A DNA stretch of 64,000 nucleotides, from NCBI RefSeq assembly GCF_026650985.1, contig NZ_CP086239.1:4168501-4232500 (forward strand). Direction: 5' to 3'. The position numbers and the translations under genes are program-made. The notes under the pieces were generated by a model. It was not told the origin of the DNA, ran no database searches, and saw only the letters and a list, made by a program, of their open reading frames with translations. Position 1 is the stretch's first letter, and each line of letters begins with the position of its first letter. This DNA comes from Clostridium estertheticum. GTDB lineage: Bacteria > Bacillota > Clostridia > Clostridiales > Clostridiaceae. This document shows positions 36,500 through 46,275 of this stretch, piece after piece.

Positions 36500-36626
36500 A
36501 TTTTCAAAAAACTAATAAGATAACATTAAAGTATGATAAATTAGTAATAAGGTAAATTATTTATAAGAAAATTTATTCGAATTTAATTAATAAAAATAAT
36601 AGATAAAATAATTTGGAGGTACTGAT

Positions 36627-37313
36627 ATGGAAGGAACTATAGGTAAAATACTAATAGTTGATGATGATAAAAATATTGCCGAGGTAATTAAAATGTATCT
36701 TGAAAGCTCTGGGTATGCTACAAAAGTAGCACATGATGGTAGGGCTGCGCAGGAAGCCTTTTTAAGTTATAAACCAGATTTAGTGCTTTTAGATATAATG
36801 TTACCTTATATTGATGGGATTGATGTTTTGAAGTGGATAAGAAAAGAACATGAAACTCCTGTTATTATGCTTACAGCTAAAGGAGAAACTTTTGATAAGG
36901 TATTAGCACTAGAACTTGGAGCAGATGATTATGTAGTAAAACCGTTTGAGCCAAAAGAAATAATTGCGAGAGTAAAGGCTGTACTTAGGCGTTATAACTT
37001 AGATAATGGTGGTAAAGAAGTTTTGAATTTTGAAGACCTAGAAATAGACATTAATTCGTACAATGTTACATATAAAGGCGCGGAGGTTAAAATGCCGCCT
37101 AAAGAATTTGAATTAGTACATTATTTAGCTCTTAATAAGAATAGGGTGTTTACTAGGCAACAGCTTTTATGTGAAGTTTGGGGATACGATTATCCAGGAG
37201 ACTCTAGAACCGTGGATGTTCATGTAAAAAGAGTAAGGGAAAAACTTCAAGGTGGACCTAATTGGCAGATCGAGACTGTTTGGGGAGTAGGATATAAATT
37301 TGAGGTGAAGTAA
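36627..37313 (+). CDS. OmpR/PhoB-family response regulator next to htrA
   Basis: 228 residues. Receiver with D12-D13, phospho-acceptor D56 (LVLLDIMLP), T84 and K105 (VVKPFEP), followed by a winged helix (about 130-226: MPPKEFELVHYLALN, GDSRTVDVHVKRVREKL). GGAGG lies 7 bases before the ATG. The kinase gene starts one base after its stop codon and an htrA gene follows, so the three probably form one envelope-stress unit, similar in logic to CssRS-htrA of B. subtilis. Confidence 0.95.
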   Translation: MEGTIGKILIVDDDKNIAEVIKMYLESSGYATKVAHDGRAAQEAFLSYKPDLVLLDIMLPYIDGIDVLKWIRKEHETPVIMLTAKGETFDKVLALELGADDYVVKPFEPKEIIARVKAVLRRYNLDNGGKEVLNFEDLEIDINSYNVTYKGAEVKMPPKEFELVHYLALNKNRVFTRQQLLCEVWGYDYPGDSRTVDVHVKRVREKLQGGPNWQIETVWGVGYKFEVK

Positions 37314-37314
37314 A

Positions 37315-38736
37315 ATGGTCAAAAAAGGGCTGTTTTTTAAGATGTTAGCAACCTACACTATCATAATATCTATGAGCCTAATAATTATTGCGTCATTTTT
37401 GTCTTATTGGTTTCAAAGTTATTTTTTTGATCAAAAAAAAGAACAATTTCTGGATAAGTCATATATGATACAAGGAATTGCTATGAAATACATGGAGAGG
37501 GATGGTGACGCTACGTCTCAACAAGTAAACGACATAATAACCATAATTTCCAAGTATATAAAGTCGGATATATGGCTTACAGACAGTATGGGTTATGTTT
37601 ATGCTGTATCTAATAAAGATCATAAGGAGTTTATAGGAAAACAAGTTTTTGGTGAAGAATTAGATCAACTTAGACAGGGGCATACATTCGAGATTACGGG
37701 ACCTTATGCTGGGGTATTTGATAAAACTGCAAGAGTTTATGGTACCCCAATAATTAATGAGGCAGGTAGTTTTAAGGGATCAATAATATTATACAATTCC
37801 ATTGATGAAATAGGTTCCCCTTTAAAACGTGTTTATGAAATAATTTGGATATCTGCAATTTTCGCAATAATATTTTCTTGTATAGTTATATACTACTTTT
37901 CTCAAAAAATAATTATAAAGCCTTTGGCAGAGATTAATTCTGTAGCTAGGAAGATATCTAATGGGGATGTTAATAAAAGGGTTTATTTAAAATCTAATGA
38001 TGAAATCGGAGAACTAGCTCAAACATTTAATTTTATGGCGGATTCTGTTGAAAAAAATGAAAAAAACAGACGTGAATTTATATCAAATGTATCACATGAA
38101 ATTAGGTCGCCTATAACATCAATTAAGGGTTTTATTGGAGGAATACTAGATGGAGTAATTCCAGAGGAAAAGGAAAAATACTATTTATCCATTGCATATG
38201 AAGAAATTCAAAGATTAACAAGACTCGTAAACGACTTACTAGATATGTCTGCAATTGAAGCTGGAGAGTTTAGTTTAAAGATTATTAAAGTGGATATTAA
38301 CGAAATAATTAGACTTACAGTTATAAAAAATGAAACGAAGATTAAAGAGAAACGTGCCTGTGTGGACGTGTGTTTTGAAGAGGATAATTTATTCGTAGCA
38401 GGAGATCAAGATAGGCTCGTGCAAGTAATTACAAATTTATTAGATAATTCAATAAAATATGTTAATGAGGGTGGAAAAATAAAAATTAGTTCAAAAACTA
38501 AAGGTAGAAAAGCTTTTATATCTGTGTTTAATGATGGTCCACAAATAGCAGAAGAAGATTTATTGCATATTTGGGATAGGTTTTACAAAGCAGATAAAGC
38601 AAGAACAGCAAAAGACAGTACTGGGCTTGGTCTAGCTATAGTTAGAAATATAATAACTCAATTACAGGAAGATATATGGGTGGAAAACAAAGATAAAGGT
38701 GTTTATTTTACTTTTACGTTAATGAAAGTAGAATAA
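37315..38736 (+). CDS. Membrane sensor histidine kinase next to htrA
   Basis: 473 residues. Membrane helices at about 11-32 and 175-196 enclose an extracytoplasmic sensor of about 140 residues (Cache/PAS-like in look). HAMP follows, then HisKA with H261 (NVSHEIRSPITS), N-box NLLDNSIKYV, G1 NDGPQIAEED and G2 STGLGLAIV. The first box of the ATPase has DGP rather than DxGxG, a common variant. It starts one base after the regulator gene. The ligand is unknown, and the neighbouring htrA suggests misfolded-protein stress. Confidence 0.95.
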   Translation: MVKKGLFFKMLATYTIIISMSLIIIASFLSYWFQSYFFDQKKEQFLDKSYMIQGIAMKYMERDGDATSQQVNDIITIISKYIKSDIWLTDSMGYVYAVSNKDHKEFIGKQVFGEELDQLRQGHTFEITGPYAGVFDKTARVYGTPIINEAGSFKGSIILYNSIDEIGSPLKRVYEIIWISAIFAIIFSCIVIYYFSQKIIIKPLAEINSVARKISNGDVNKRVYLKSNDEIGELAQTFNFMADSVEKNEKNRREFISNVSHEIRSPITSIKGFIGGILDGVIPEEKEKYYLSIAYEEIQRLTRLVNDLLDMSAIEAGEFSLKIIKVDINEIIRLTVIKNETKIKEKRACVDVCFEEDNLFVAGDQDRLVQVITNLLDNSIKYVNEGGKIKISSKTKGRKAFISVFNDGPQIAEEDLLHIWDRFYKADKARTAKDSTGLGLAIVRNIITQLQEDIWVENKDKGVYFTFTLMKVE

Positions 38737-38785
38737 TTTTAAAAACTTCCATAATGTAATTATAACAAGAAGGGCGGGTGAGACT

Positions 38786-39988
38786 ATGGATAACAAGGAT
38801 AACTATAAATTTAATGAAGAAATAAGAGATGCTTTATGGAAGAATGCAGAGCGAGGTCAGGATATCTTTGGAGAAATTAAATTTAGAAAAAATAATAAAA
38901 GAAATTATTTTAAAATGTTCTTAAAAGTGATACTTTTTATGTTAATAGCTGCCCTTTCTGGAGGAATTACAGCAAATTATGTTATTAGTAAAGATAAATT
39001 ACAAGAAAATATTAGCGGTGATTTAACCCAGAGTAAATTAGAAGAAAATAATAAGGATATATATTCAAATTCTATCTCAGAGGTTACAAGGAAGGTATCA
39101 CCAACAGTAGTTGGTATAATTGTTAATGTGAAAGGTGTAGAGGAAACACCTGAGGTTAGTGGGTCTGGAATTATATTTAAAAGTGAAGGGTTTATTATTA
39201 CAAATTATCATGTGATTGAAAACGCGACAGAAATAAAGGTAAAACTTAGTAATTATAAGGTTTTGAAAGCGAAGGTAATAGGGACTGATGCTATATCAGA
39301 TTTGGCAGTTATAAAAGTTGAAGCTAGCAATTTGCCTGTGGCAAAACTTGGTGATTCATCAAAGGTTAATGTTGGTGATTTAGCTATTGCTATTGGTAAT
39401 CCACTAGGAGAGCAGTTTTCAGGAGTGGTTACCGCAGGGATTATAAGTGCATTAGACAGAAAAATTAATATAGTTGATAAAAAGACTGGTGAGCAAACCA
39501 TATATAAAGTAATACAAACTGATGCAACTATAAATGAAGGAAATAGTGGGGGAGCATTATGCAATATTAACGGAGAAGTAATTGGTATAAATAGTTTAAA
39601 AATCGGTTCAGCTAGTGAAACTTCTGGGATGGGATTTGCTATTAATACAAATGTAGCTAAAGAAATTATAAGTGATTTGATGACCTATGGTAAAGTTATA
39701 AGGCCTGCTATAGGTATTTATGGAGTAGCTGCAATCTCAGTTGGTAATAATGGTATAGAGGGAGTGTATGTGCAAGAAGTTGTAAGTGGTAGTGGGGCAT
39801 ACAAAGCTGGAATTATGCCTACTGATATTATAACTCAAATAGGCGGAGTAGGCGTTAAAAATATGGAAGAGTTAAGTAATATCTTAGATAAATATAAAGT
39901 TGCAAAAAGTGTGCGTTGCAAGGTTCAAAGAAATGGTAAATATAAGGATATTAGCATAACTTTATCTGAATTAAAAGCTACAAATTAA
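38786..39988 (+). CDS. htrA: HtrA/DegP-like serine protease, membrane-anchored
   Basis: 400 residues. A cytoplasmic N-tail of about 40 residues, one membrane helix (about 42-62), an external trypsin-like domain and a C-terminal PDZ domain (about 305-395). The triad is H142 (ITNYHVIEN), D172 (AISDLAVIKV) and S254 (NEGNSGGAL). HtrA degrades misfolded exported proteins. The gene lies 49 bp after the kinase gene with no terminator between, which implies control by that two-component system. Confidence 0.95.
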   Translation: MDNKDNYKFNEEIRDALWKNAERGQDIFGEIKFRKNNKRNYFKMFLKVILFMLIAALSGGITANYVISKDKLQENISGDLTQSKLEENNKDIYSNSISEVTRKVSPTVVGIIVNVKGVEETPEVSGSGIIFKSEGFIITNYHVIENATEIKVKLSNYKVLKAKVIGTDAISDLAVIKVEASNLPVAKLGDSSKVNVGDLAIAIGNPLGEQFSGVVTAGIISALDRKINIVDKKTGEQTIYKVIQTDATINEGNSGGALCNINGEVIGINSLKIGSASETSGMGFAINTNVAKEIISDLMTYGKVIRPAIGIYGVAAISVGNNGIEGVYVQEVVSGSGAYKAGIMPTDIITQIGGVGVKNMEELSNILDKYKVAKSVRCKVQRNGKYKDISITLSELKATN

Positions 39989-40120
39989 AATTAAGTGGAG
40001 CGTTTTTATGTATAGTTGTAGATTATAACACTTATTGGTATAATATTATAAAAAAGGTAAATGAAAAAATAATTATGTAACAGATATATAGTCTAATCAT
40101 AATAATATTTGGAGGTAATG

Positions 40121-40684
40121 ATGTATTTAGTAGTTGGACTGGGAAATCCAGGAGATGAATATAGACATACAAGACATAATGTAGGATTCGATGTAATTGA
40201 TTTGATGGCAGATAAGTATAATGTATCAATTAATAGGATAAAATTTAAAGGTGTATGCGCGGAAATTAATATAGGTTCTAATAAAGTTATTTTATTAAAA
40301 CCCAGTACATATATGAATTTGAGTGGGGAAAGTGTACGAGAAGCGTCCTCATTTTATAAGATTCCTAATGAAAATATCATCATACTACATGATGATATTA
40401 GTTTGGATGTAGGTAAATTAAGAATACGAAGTAAAGGGAGTGCTGGCGGACATAATGGTTTAAAAAGCATTATTGAGAATTTGTCATCTGACATGTTTGT
40501 TAGAATAAAAATAGGCGTAGGGAAACCAGAGAGGGCACTAATACCTCATGTTTTAGGGAGATTTTCTAAAGATCAGCGAATACTTGTCGAAAAGACTTTT
40601 GAGGCGACTATACAAGCAACCCAAACTATAATCGAAAAGGGATGCAGTGAGGCTATGAACCAGTTTAATGGGTTTAATGCTTAA
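40121..40684 (+). CDS. pth: Peptidyl-tRNA hydrolase
   Basis: 187 residues from the ATG at 40121, which has GGAGG five bases upstream; an ATG at 40118 is too close. It cleaves peptidyl-tRNA that drops off ribosomes. Catalytic H19 and N9 are in VGLGNPGDEYRHTRHNVGFD, and the HDDISLDVGKLRIR and GSAGGHNGLKSI motifs are intact. pth-mfd order is conserved in Firmicutes, and mfd begins 59 bp later. Confidence 0.97.
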   Translation: MYLVVGLGNPGDEYRHTRHNVGFDVIDLMADKYNVSINRIKFKGVCAEINIGSNKVILLKPSTYMNLSGESVREASSFYKIPNENIIILHDDISLDVGKLRIRSKGSAGGHNGLKSIIENLSSDMFVRIKIGVGKPERALIPHVLGRFSKDQRILVEKTFEATIQATQTIIEKGCSEAMNQFNGFNA

Positions 40685-40743
40685 AAAAGTAATTCTATTA
40701 AAATACTATTTATACATTTATGTAATGAGTGAGAGGTGTTAAC

Positions 40744-43700
40744 ATGAGACTAAGTGGGCTTATGAAGCCTTTAAAGGAAAGTAATCAATTTAAAGATATC
40801 CTAAGTAATATAGAAAAAAAGGTATACCCAATTGGAGTATATGGACTTTCAGAATCAGCAAAGGGTTATTTAGTGAATGGTGTATATGAAGAACTAGATA
40901 AATCAATACTTATTTTAACACACAGTGATGTAGAGGCTAAAAATATTTATGAGGACTTATCCTTTTATGTAAACGACGTGTATTATTATCCAACTAGAGA
41001 AATGGGATTTTATAACGCAGATGCTGTATCAGGGGATTTAAGATGGGAAAGACTTAAGGTAATGAAAAAAATTACTGAAGGTGGTAAGAAAATAATAGTT
41101 ACATGTATAGAAGCGATAGCGGCTACTTATATACCGGTGAATTTGCTTCAAAAATATGTTTTTAAATTATCGGTAGGAGGCACACTAAATTTTAATGCCT
41201 TTTCAGAAAAATTAATTCAATGTGGGTACGAGAGGGTAGATAGAGTAGAAACTAAAGGTCAATTTTGTATAAGGGGAGGGATAATGGATTTATATCCTCC
41301 TATATCTGCGTTACCATTTAGGATAGAACTCTATGACGATGAAATAGATTCTATAAGGACATTTAATAGTGAAACCCAGAGGAGTATAGATAAGGTAAAA
41401 AAAATAGAAATATTCCCAGCAAAAGAAATTATACTAACTGAGGATAGTAGAAAAAAAGGTTATGACAAGATAAAGGAAAATTTAGAGAATATGATCGGAA
41501 GTTTACATAAGAAAAAGGATAAAGAAGCTATAGAAAGAATAACGTCTCTTGTTAATATTAATTTAGAAGCACTTAAAGAAACCGGAAGTTTTAAAGACGT
41601 TGATAGTTATATGCCTTATTTTTATGATACTACATCTACTTTTTTGGATTATATGCCAGGAGCATTTATAGTAGTTGATGATGCACAAAGATGCCAAGGT
41701 AAATTAGATAGTGTATATCTTGAGTTTGAAGAAAATTATGAAACTTCTTTAAGGCGAGGAAGTATACTTCCTAAACAAGCAGAAGTTTTAATTGAGAAGC
41801 AGCGTATATATGAAGAGTTAGAAAGTCTTGAAGTTTTGACAATAAACGCTATTGCTAAAACTACAAAAATGCTTAAGCCAAGAGCTATAATATCTTTTTC
41901 TCAAATTACCATTTATGATTATCATGGTCAATTGGATATGCTTATCGAAGATATAAAGGATAAAAAAAGCAAGGGCTACAAAACTGTAATTTTATCTGGC
42001 ACAAGAACTAGGGGCGAAAGGCTTATAGATACGCTTCGTGATAAAGGAATTGAAAGTGTCTATAAGGACAGTATTTCTAAAATTGAGTTTGGAGAAGTGG
42101 TTGTAACCTTTGGGAATCAATTAAAGGGGTTTGAATATCCGCAGCTAAAATTATGCATTATATCTGACAAAGAGGTTTTTGGTGGATCAAAAAGAAAAGC
42201 TGTTAGTCGTGCTAATAAAAAGGGAGCAAGTAAACTTAAAAGTTTTACAGAACTTAAATTGGGGGACTATGTTGTTCATGTAAATCATGGAATAGGGGTA
42301 TACAAAGGAATTAAGCAATTGGAGGTTCATGGTCACAAAAGAGATTATTTAGATCTTAGCTATAATTCTGGAGACACACTTTATGTTCCGGTGGAACAAT
42401 TAGATTTGGTACAAAAATATATTGGTAGTGAAGGCAAGGCTCCAAAAATCAGTAAATTAGGTGGAGCAGAATGGGTTAAGGCTAAAAATAAAGTTAAAAA
42501 TTCAATTGCGGATATTGCAGAGGACTTGGTAAAGCTTTATGCTACTAGGGCTACACTTAAGGGACATAAATACAGCAAGGATACTATATGGCAAAAACAA
42601 TTTGAAGATGAATTTCCATTTGATGAAACACCAGATCAATTAATAGCAATTGAGGAAATAAAAAAAGATATGGAATCGGATAAGCCGATGGATAGGTTAA
42701 TATGCGGAGATGTTGGATATGGAAAAACAGAAGTTGCCGTTAGAGCGGCTTTTAAAGCAGTTATGGATGGCAAACAAGTAGCATTTTTAGTGCCAACTAC
42801 AATACTCGCAGAGCAACATTATAAAAATCTTACCAAGAGATTTTCAGATTTTCCTGTAAAAGTTGAGATGGTAAGTAGATTTAGAACACCGGCTCAGCAA
42901 AAGGTTGTTATTAAAGCTACGAAAGAGGGAAATGTAGATATATTAATAGGGACGCACAGGATTATTCAGAGCGATGTAAAATTTAAAGATCTAGGGGTAT
43001 TAATTATAGATGAGGAGCAACGTTTTGGGGTGACTCATAAGGAGAAAATAAAAAGCCTTCGAAAAAACATAGACGTAATTACGCTAACAGCTACGCCAAT
43101 TCCAAGGACTCTTCATATGTCACTTACTGGTGTTCGCGACATAAGTGTAATAGAAACACCACCAGAGGAGAGGTATCCGATACAAACCTATGTGGTGGAG
43201 TTTAATGATCAATTAATAAGGGATGCTATACTAAGAGAGATGAATAGAAAAGGTCAAGTTTTCTTTGTTTATAACAGGGTAGAAACAATAAAAGATATGG
43301 CGGCATACATTGGAAATTTACTTCCTGAAGCAAGAGTGTGCATTGCACATGGGCAGATGACAGAGAGAGAACTCGAGGCTGTAATGATAGAGTTTATGGA
43401 GAATAAGTATGATATATTGATGTGTACCACAATCATTGAGACCGGAATAGACATCCAAAACACCAATACAATAATAATATATGAGGCAGACAAGATGGGG
43501 CTTTCTCAGCTATACCAATTAAGAGGTAGAGTTGGTAGGTCAAATAGAATAGCTTATGCGTATTTAACATATAAAAAAGATAAGGTATTAACAGAAGTTG
43601 CTGAGAAAAGACTTAAAGCGATTAAGGACTTTACGGAGCTTGGGTCTGGTTTTAAGATAGCAATGAGGGATCTTGAAATTAGGGGAGCTGGAAATATGAT

Positions 43701-44265
43701 GGGCGGTGCGCAACATGGTCATATGGCAGCTGTAGGTTATGATTTATATTGTAGAATGCTTGAAGAAACAGTTAAGAATATAAGGGGCGATGTTGAAAAG
43801 GAACCTATTGAAACATCAGTTGAAATTAAGATAGATGCATATATTCCTGGAACTTATATAGAAGATGAGTCTCAGAAAATTGAAATTTATAAAAAAATTG
43901 CAGCTATTGATTGCCTGGAAGATATGCAAGAAATACAAGAAGAGATAGAAGATAGATTCTCAGATATACCATCTTGTGTTGAAAACCTTATGAATATTGC
44001 ATACCTTAGATGTATAGCTGCTAAAGTAGGAATAATAGAAATTAAAGAGGTCAAGGATGAGATAATATTAGAATTCGATAGGGCTGAAAGAATAAATAAA
44101 GAAGTAGTTAAAGTTTTGGTTAGTAAATATAATAGAAGTATTGTATTCAAATTAGGAAATAAGCCAGCGTTTTCATATAAATTTAAAAATTCAATTAAAG
44201 AGGAAGTACTTACAAGTTTGATAGAAATTGTTAATCGTATAAAAAGTATAGTTGAAATAAAGTAA
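40744..44265 (+). CDS. mfd: Transcription-repair coupling factor
   Basis: 1173 residues from the ATG at 40744 with GAGAGGTG before it; a GTG at 40729 overlaps that site. Mfd removes RNA polymerase stalled at DNA damage and recruits UvrA. Order of domains: UvrB-like N-part (1-about 340, with FCIRGGIMDLYPP), RNA-polymerase-interacting domain (DYVVHVNHGIGVYKGI, about 500), RecG-like translocase with Walker A GDVGYGKTEVA and Walker B LIIDEEQRFGV, helicase C-part (QLRGRVGRSNR), and the C-terminal TRCF domain. Confidence 0.98.
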   Translation: MRLSGLMKPLKESNQFKDILSNIEKKVYPIGVYGLSESAKGYLVNGVYEELDKSILILTHSDVEAKNIYEDLSFYVNDVYYYPTREMGFYNADAVSGDLRWERLKVMKKITEGGKKIIVTCIEAIAATYIPVNLLQKYVFKLSVGGTLNFNAFSEKLIQCGYERVDRVETKGQFCIRGGIMDLYPPISALPFRIELYDDEIDSIRTFNSETQRSIDKVKKIEIFPAKEIILTEDSRKKGYDKIKENLENMIGSLHKKKDKEAIERITSLVNINLEALKETGSFKDVDSYMPYFYDTTSTFLDYMPGAFIVVDDAQRCQGKLDSVYLEFEENYETSLRRGSILPKQAEVLIEKQRIYEELESLEVLTINAIAKTTKMLKPRAIISFSQITIYDYHGQLDMLIEDIKDKKSKGYKTVILSGTRTRGERLIDTLRDKGIESVYKDSISKIEFGEVVVTFGNQLKGFEYPQLKLCIISDKEVFGGSKRKAVSRANKKGASKLKSFTELKLGDYVVHVNHGIGVYKGIKQLEVHGHKRDYLDLSYNSGDTLYVPVEQLDLVQKYIGSEGKAPKISKLGGAEWVKAKNKVKNSIADIAEDLVKLYATRATLKGHKYSKDTIWQKQFEDEFPFDETPDQLIAIEEIKKDMESDKPMDRLICGDVGYGKTEVAVRAAFKAVMDGKQVAFLVPTTILAEQHYKNLTKRFSDFPVKVEMVSRFRTPAQQKVVIKATKEGNVDILIGTHRIIQSDVKFKDLGVLIIDEEQRFGVTHKEKIKSLRKNIDVITLTATPIPRTLHMSLTGVRDISVIETPPEERYPIQTYVVEFNDQLIRDAILREMNRKGQVFFVYNRVETIKDMAAYIGNLLPEARVCIAHGQMTERELEAVMIEFMENKYDILMCTTIIETGIDIQNTNTIIIYEADKMGLSQLYQLRGRVGRSNRIAYAYLTYKKDKVLTEVAEKRLKAIKDFTELGSGFKIAMRDLEIRGAGNMMGGAQHGHMAAVGYDLYCRMLEETVKNIRGDVEKEPIETSVEIKIDAYIPGTYIEDESQKIEIYKKIAAIDCLEDMQEIQEEIEDRFSDIPSCVENLMNIAYLRCIAAKVGIIEIKEVKDEIILEFDRAERINKEVVKVLVSKYNRSIVFKLGNKPAFSYKFKNSIKEEVLTSLIEIVNRIKSIVEIK

Positions 44266-44336
44266 ATTAGTGTTAAAATTAATGGTATCGTATCAAAATC
44301 TATAATTACGATATACATAAGAATGGGGGAAGTAAA

Positions 44337-45332
44337 ATGAAAAACGTAAAAAAAATAATTAGTGCGGCTTTAATAACGTTGTTTGCTACATCGTTAATTG
44401 GCTGTAATATGATTGAAAAAACACCAGAAGGTATTGCAAAAACTGAAGTAGCAAAGGTTTTTGGTACTAAGATAACAAAAGGACAAATAAACGATCAATT
44501 AGCAGGTGTTATTAAACAATTGCAAACACAATATGGAACAAATTATACAACTAATACCGAGGCTATGACACAATTAACAACTCAAAAACAACAGGTATTA
44601 GCAGGTTTAATTAATGAGGAGATTGTAACTTATAAAGCAAAAGAACTCAAATTAGTGCCTACAGATGCTAAATTAAATGCAGAAATTAATAAGCAATTAT
44701 TAGAGATTAAGAAAAGCTTAGGAACGGATGCAAAGTATAAAGCAGCGCTAACACAAGCTGGTATAACAGAAGAGGCATTAAAGGCAAGAATTAAGCCAAG
44801 CGTTATTCAAGATGCATTAAAGACTGAAACTACAAAAAATGTTAAAGTTACAGATGCAGAGGCACAAACATACTATAATGCTAATTTAGCGTTATATTCA
44901 ACAAAGCCAAATACAATTCATTTAGCTCATATTTTAGTTAAAACAGAAGCTGAGGCAGTAGCTATTAAGAAGCGTTTAGATGCCGGTGAAGATTTTGCTA
45001 AACTTGCTAAAGAAAAAGGAACAGATGGAACTAAAGACACTGGTGGAGAGTTAGGAACTTTAAAATTCGATGATACTTCAATGGATGCAACGTTTATGGC
45101 AGCTGCTATTAAGGTGCCAGCAGGTAAAGTTTCAGAACCAGTTAAAACTCAATTTGGATACCATTTAATAAAGGATATTGCAAGAACAAATTATCCTGCA
45201 AAGAAGTTTGCAGTTGTTAAAGCAGAAATAGAAAAAACTCTTTTAACAAAAAATAAAGAAACTGCATGGACAGCAGCAATGAAAAAATGGACAACGGAAG
45301 CTAATGTAACAAAAATTGATAAAAACTTATAA
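44337..45332 (+). CDS. prsA: PrsA-like lipoprotein foldase (parvulin-type PPIase)
   Basis: 331 residues. The signal peptide ends in lipobox LIGC (residue about 23), so the protein is lipid-anchored outside the membrane. The N-part is a helical SurA-like chaperone region, and about residues 195-290 form a parvulin PpiC domain (IHLAHILVKTEAEA, FAKLAKEKGTDG, GGELGTLKFDD, FGYHLIKDI). It helps exported proteins fold. The tail ends in KIDKNL. Ala and Thr are unusually common. It has its own strong terminator. Confidence 0.95.
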   Translation: MKNVKKIISAALITLFATSLIGCNMIEKTPEGIAKTEVAKVFGTKITKGQINDQLAGVIKQLQTQYGTNYTTNTEAMTQLTTQKQQVLAGLINEEIVTYKAKELKLVPTDAKLNAEINKQLLEIKKSLGTDAKYKAALTQAGITEEALKARIKPSVIQDALKTETTKNVKVTDAEAQTYYNANLALYSTKPNTIHLAHILVKTEAEAVAIKKRLDAGEDFAKLAKEKGTDGTKDTGGELGTLKFDDTSMDATFMAAAIKVPAGKVSEPVKTQFGYHLIKDIARTNYPAKKFAVVKAEIEKTLLTKNKETAWTAAMKKWTTEANVTKIDKNL

Positions 45333-45344
45333 ATTTTAAATTTT

Positions 45345-45388
45345 AAAAAACAAAGAATACCGATATAAAGAGGTATTCTTTGTTTTTT
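45345..45388 (+). terminator. Terminator after prsA-like gene
   Basis: AAAACAAAGAATACC pairs with GGTATTCTTTGTTTT, followed by TT. Confidence 0.93.
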
Positions 45389-45481
45389 CATTTTGTTAAT
45401 ATAGAATTTTTTAAAAAAAAGCAGTAAATTGAGTGGGAATCCTCCTTATTTTCCTTTTTAAAATTAAACATATACAAATGT

Positions 45482-45511
45482 GCATAAAATTTCAAGTTTT
45501 GAAAGATAATA
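45482..45511 (+). promoter_or_regulatory. Candidate sigma-G (forespore) promoter of spoVT
   Basis: GCATA, 18-base spacer, GATAATA. This matches the sigma-G pattern GHATR-N18-CATWHTA with one mismatch, at the usual distance from the start codon. spoVT of B. subtilis is sigma-G controlled. Confidence 0.5.
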
Positions 45512-45559
45512 ATAGAGCTAGTATATTATATAAGGGTTTATATAAGGAGGAGTATTTAA

Positions 45560-46111
45560 ATGAAAGCAACTGGTATAGTAAGACGTATAGATGATTTAGG
45601 AAGAGTTGTTATTCCTAAGGAAATAAGGAGAACTCTTAGAATAAGAGAGGGAGATCCACTAGAAATATTTACTGATAGAGAAGGTGGAGTTATTTTAAAA
45701 AAATATTCACCTATAGGTGAATTAAGTGAATTTTCTAGGGAATATGCTGAATCATTACAACAAACTATTGGAAATGCGATAATTATATGCGATAAGGATA
45801 ATATAATATCCGTAAGTGGGTGCCCTAAGAAAGAGTATGTTGATAAAAAGGTTAGTATTGAATTAGAAAAAGCAATGGAAAATAGAAAACCAATTGTCTT
45901 GGGTGAAGGCTTTGAAAAAGTCATATCATTGTACGATGATGATATGGAGAATAAATACAGTGCTCAAGTAATCGCGCCTATAATAACAGAAGGCGATGCA
46001 ATTGGTGCAGTACTAATAATGTCGACAGAGCCGGGAATAAAGTTTGGGAATTTAGAATTAAAATTAGCTGAAACTGCAGCATCTTTCTTAGGAAAACAAA
46101 TGGAACAATAG
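45560..46111 (+). CDS. spoVT: Stage V sporulation regulator SpoVT
   Basis: 183 residues. The N-terminal AbrB-type swapped-hairpin DNA-binding domain (ATGIVRRIDDLGRVVIPKEI) is followed by a GAF-like sensor domain (about 58-178). SpoVT modulates forespore sigma-G genes. AAGGAGGAG precedes the ATG, and a forespore-type promoter candidate lies 50 bp upstream. Downstream lies a short copy of the AAAGTATATATT palindromic repeat. Confidence 0.97.
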   Translation: MKATGIVRRIDDLGRVVIPKEIRRTLRIREGDPLEIFTDREGGVILKKYSPIGELSEFSREYAESLQQTIGNAIIICDKDNIISVSGCPKKEYVDKKVSIELEKAMENRKPIVLGEGFEKVISLYDDDMENKYSAQVIAPIITEGDAIGAVLIMSTEPGIKFGNLELKLAETAASFLGKQMEQ

Positions 46112-46125
46112 TTGTATTAGGTTAT

Positions 46126-46176
46126 AAAGTATATATTACTAAGCGATTGAAATATATTTGCAGTAATATATACTTT
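46126..46176. repeat. Mini palindromic repeat, copy C, serving as spoVT terminator
   Basis: AAAGTATATATTACT and AGTAATATATACTTT are perfect 15-bp inverted arms around a 21-base loop, followed by TATTTTTT. The arms match the termini of repeats A and B (AAAGTATATATT[G/A]C), so this looks like an internally deleted or minimal member. The T-run makes it a good terminator for spoVT. Confidence 0.75.
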
Positions 46177-46275
46177 TATTTTTTGAAGTATTAGTAATAA
46201 TAATCTCTTAAATTAAATAATTATAATCATAGGATGTATATATTTACAGCAATATAGGATTATAAGGAGGTTATT

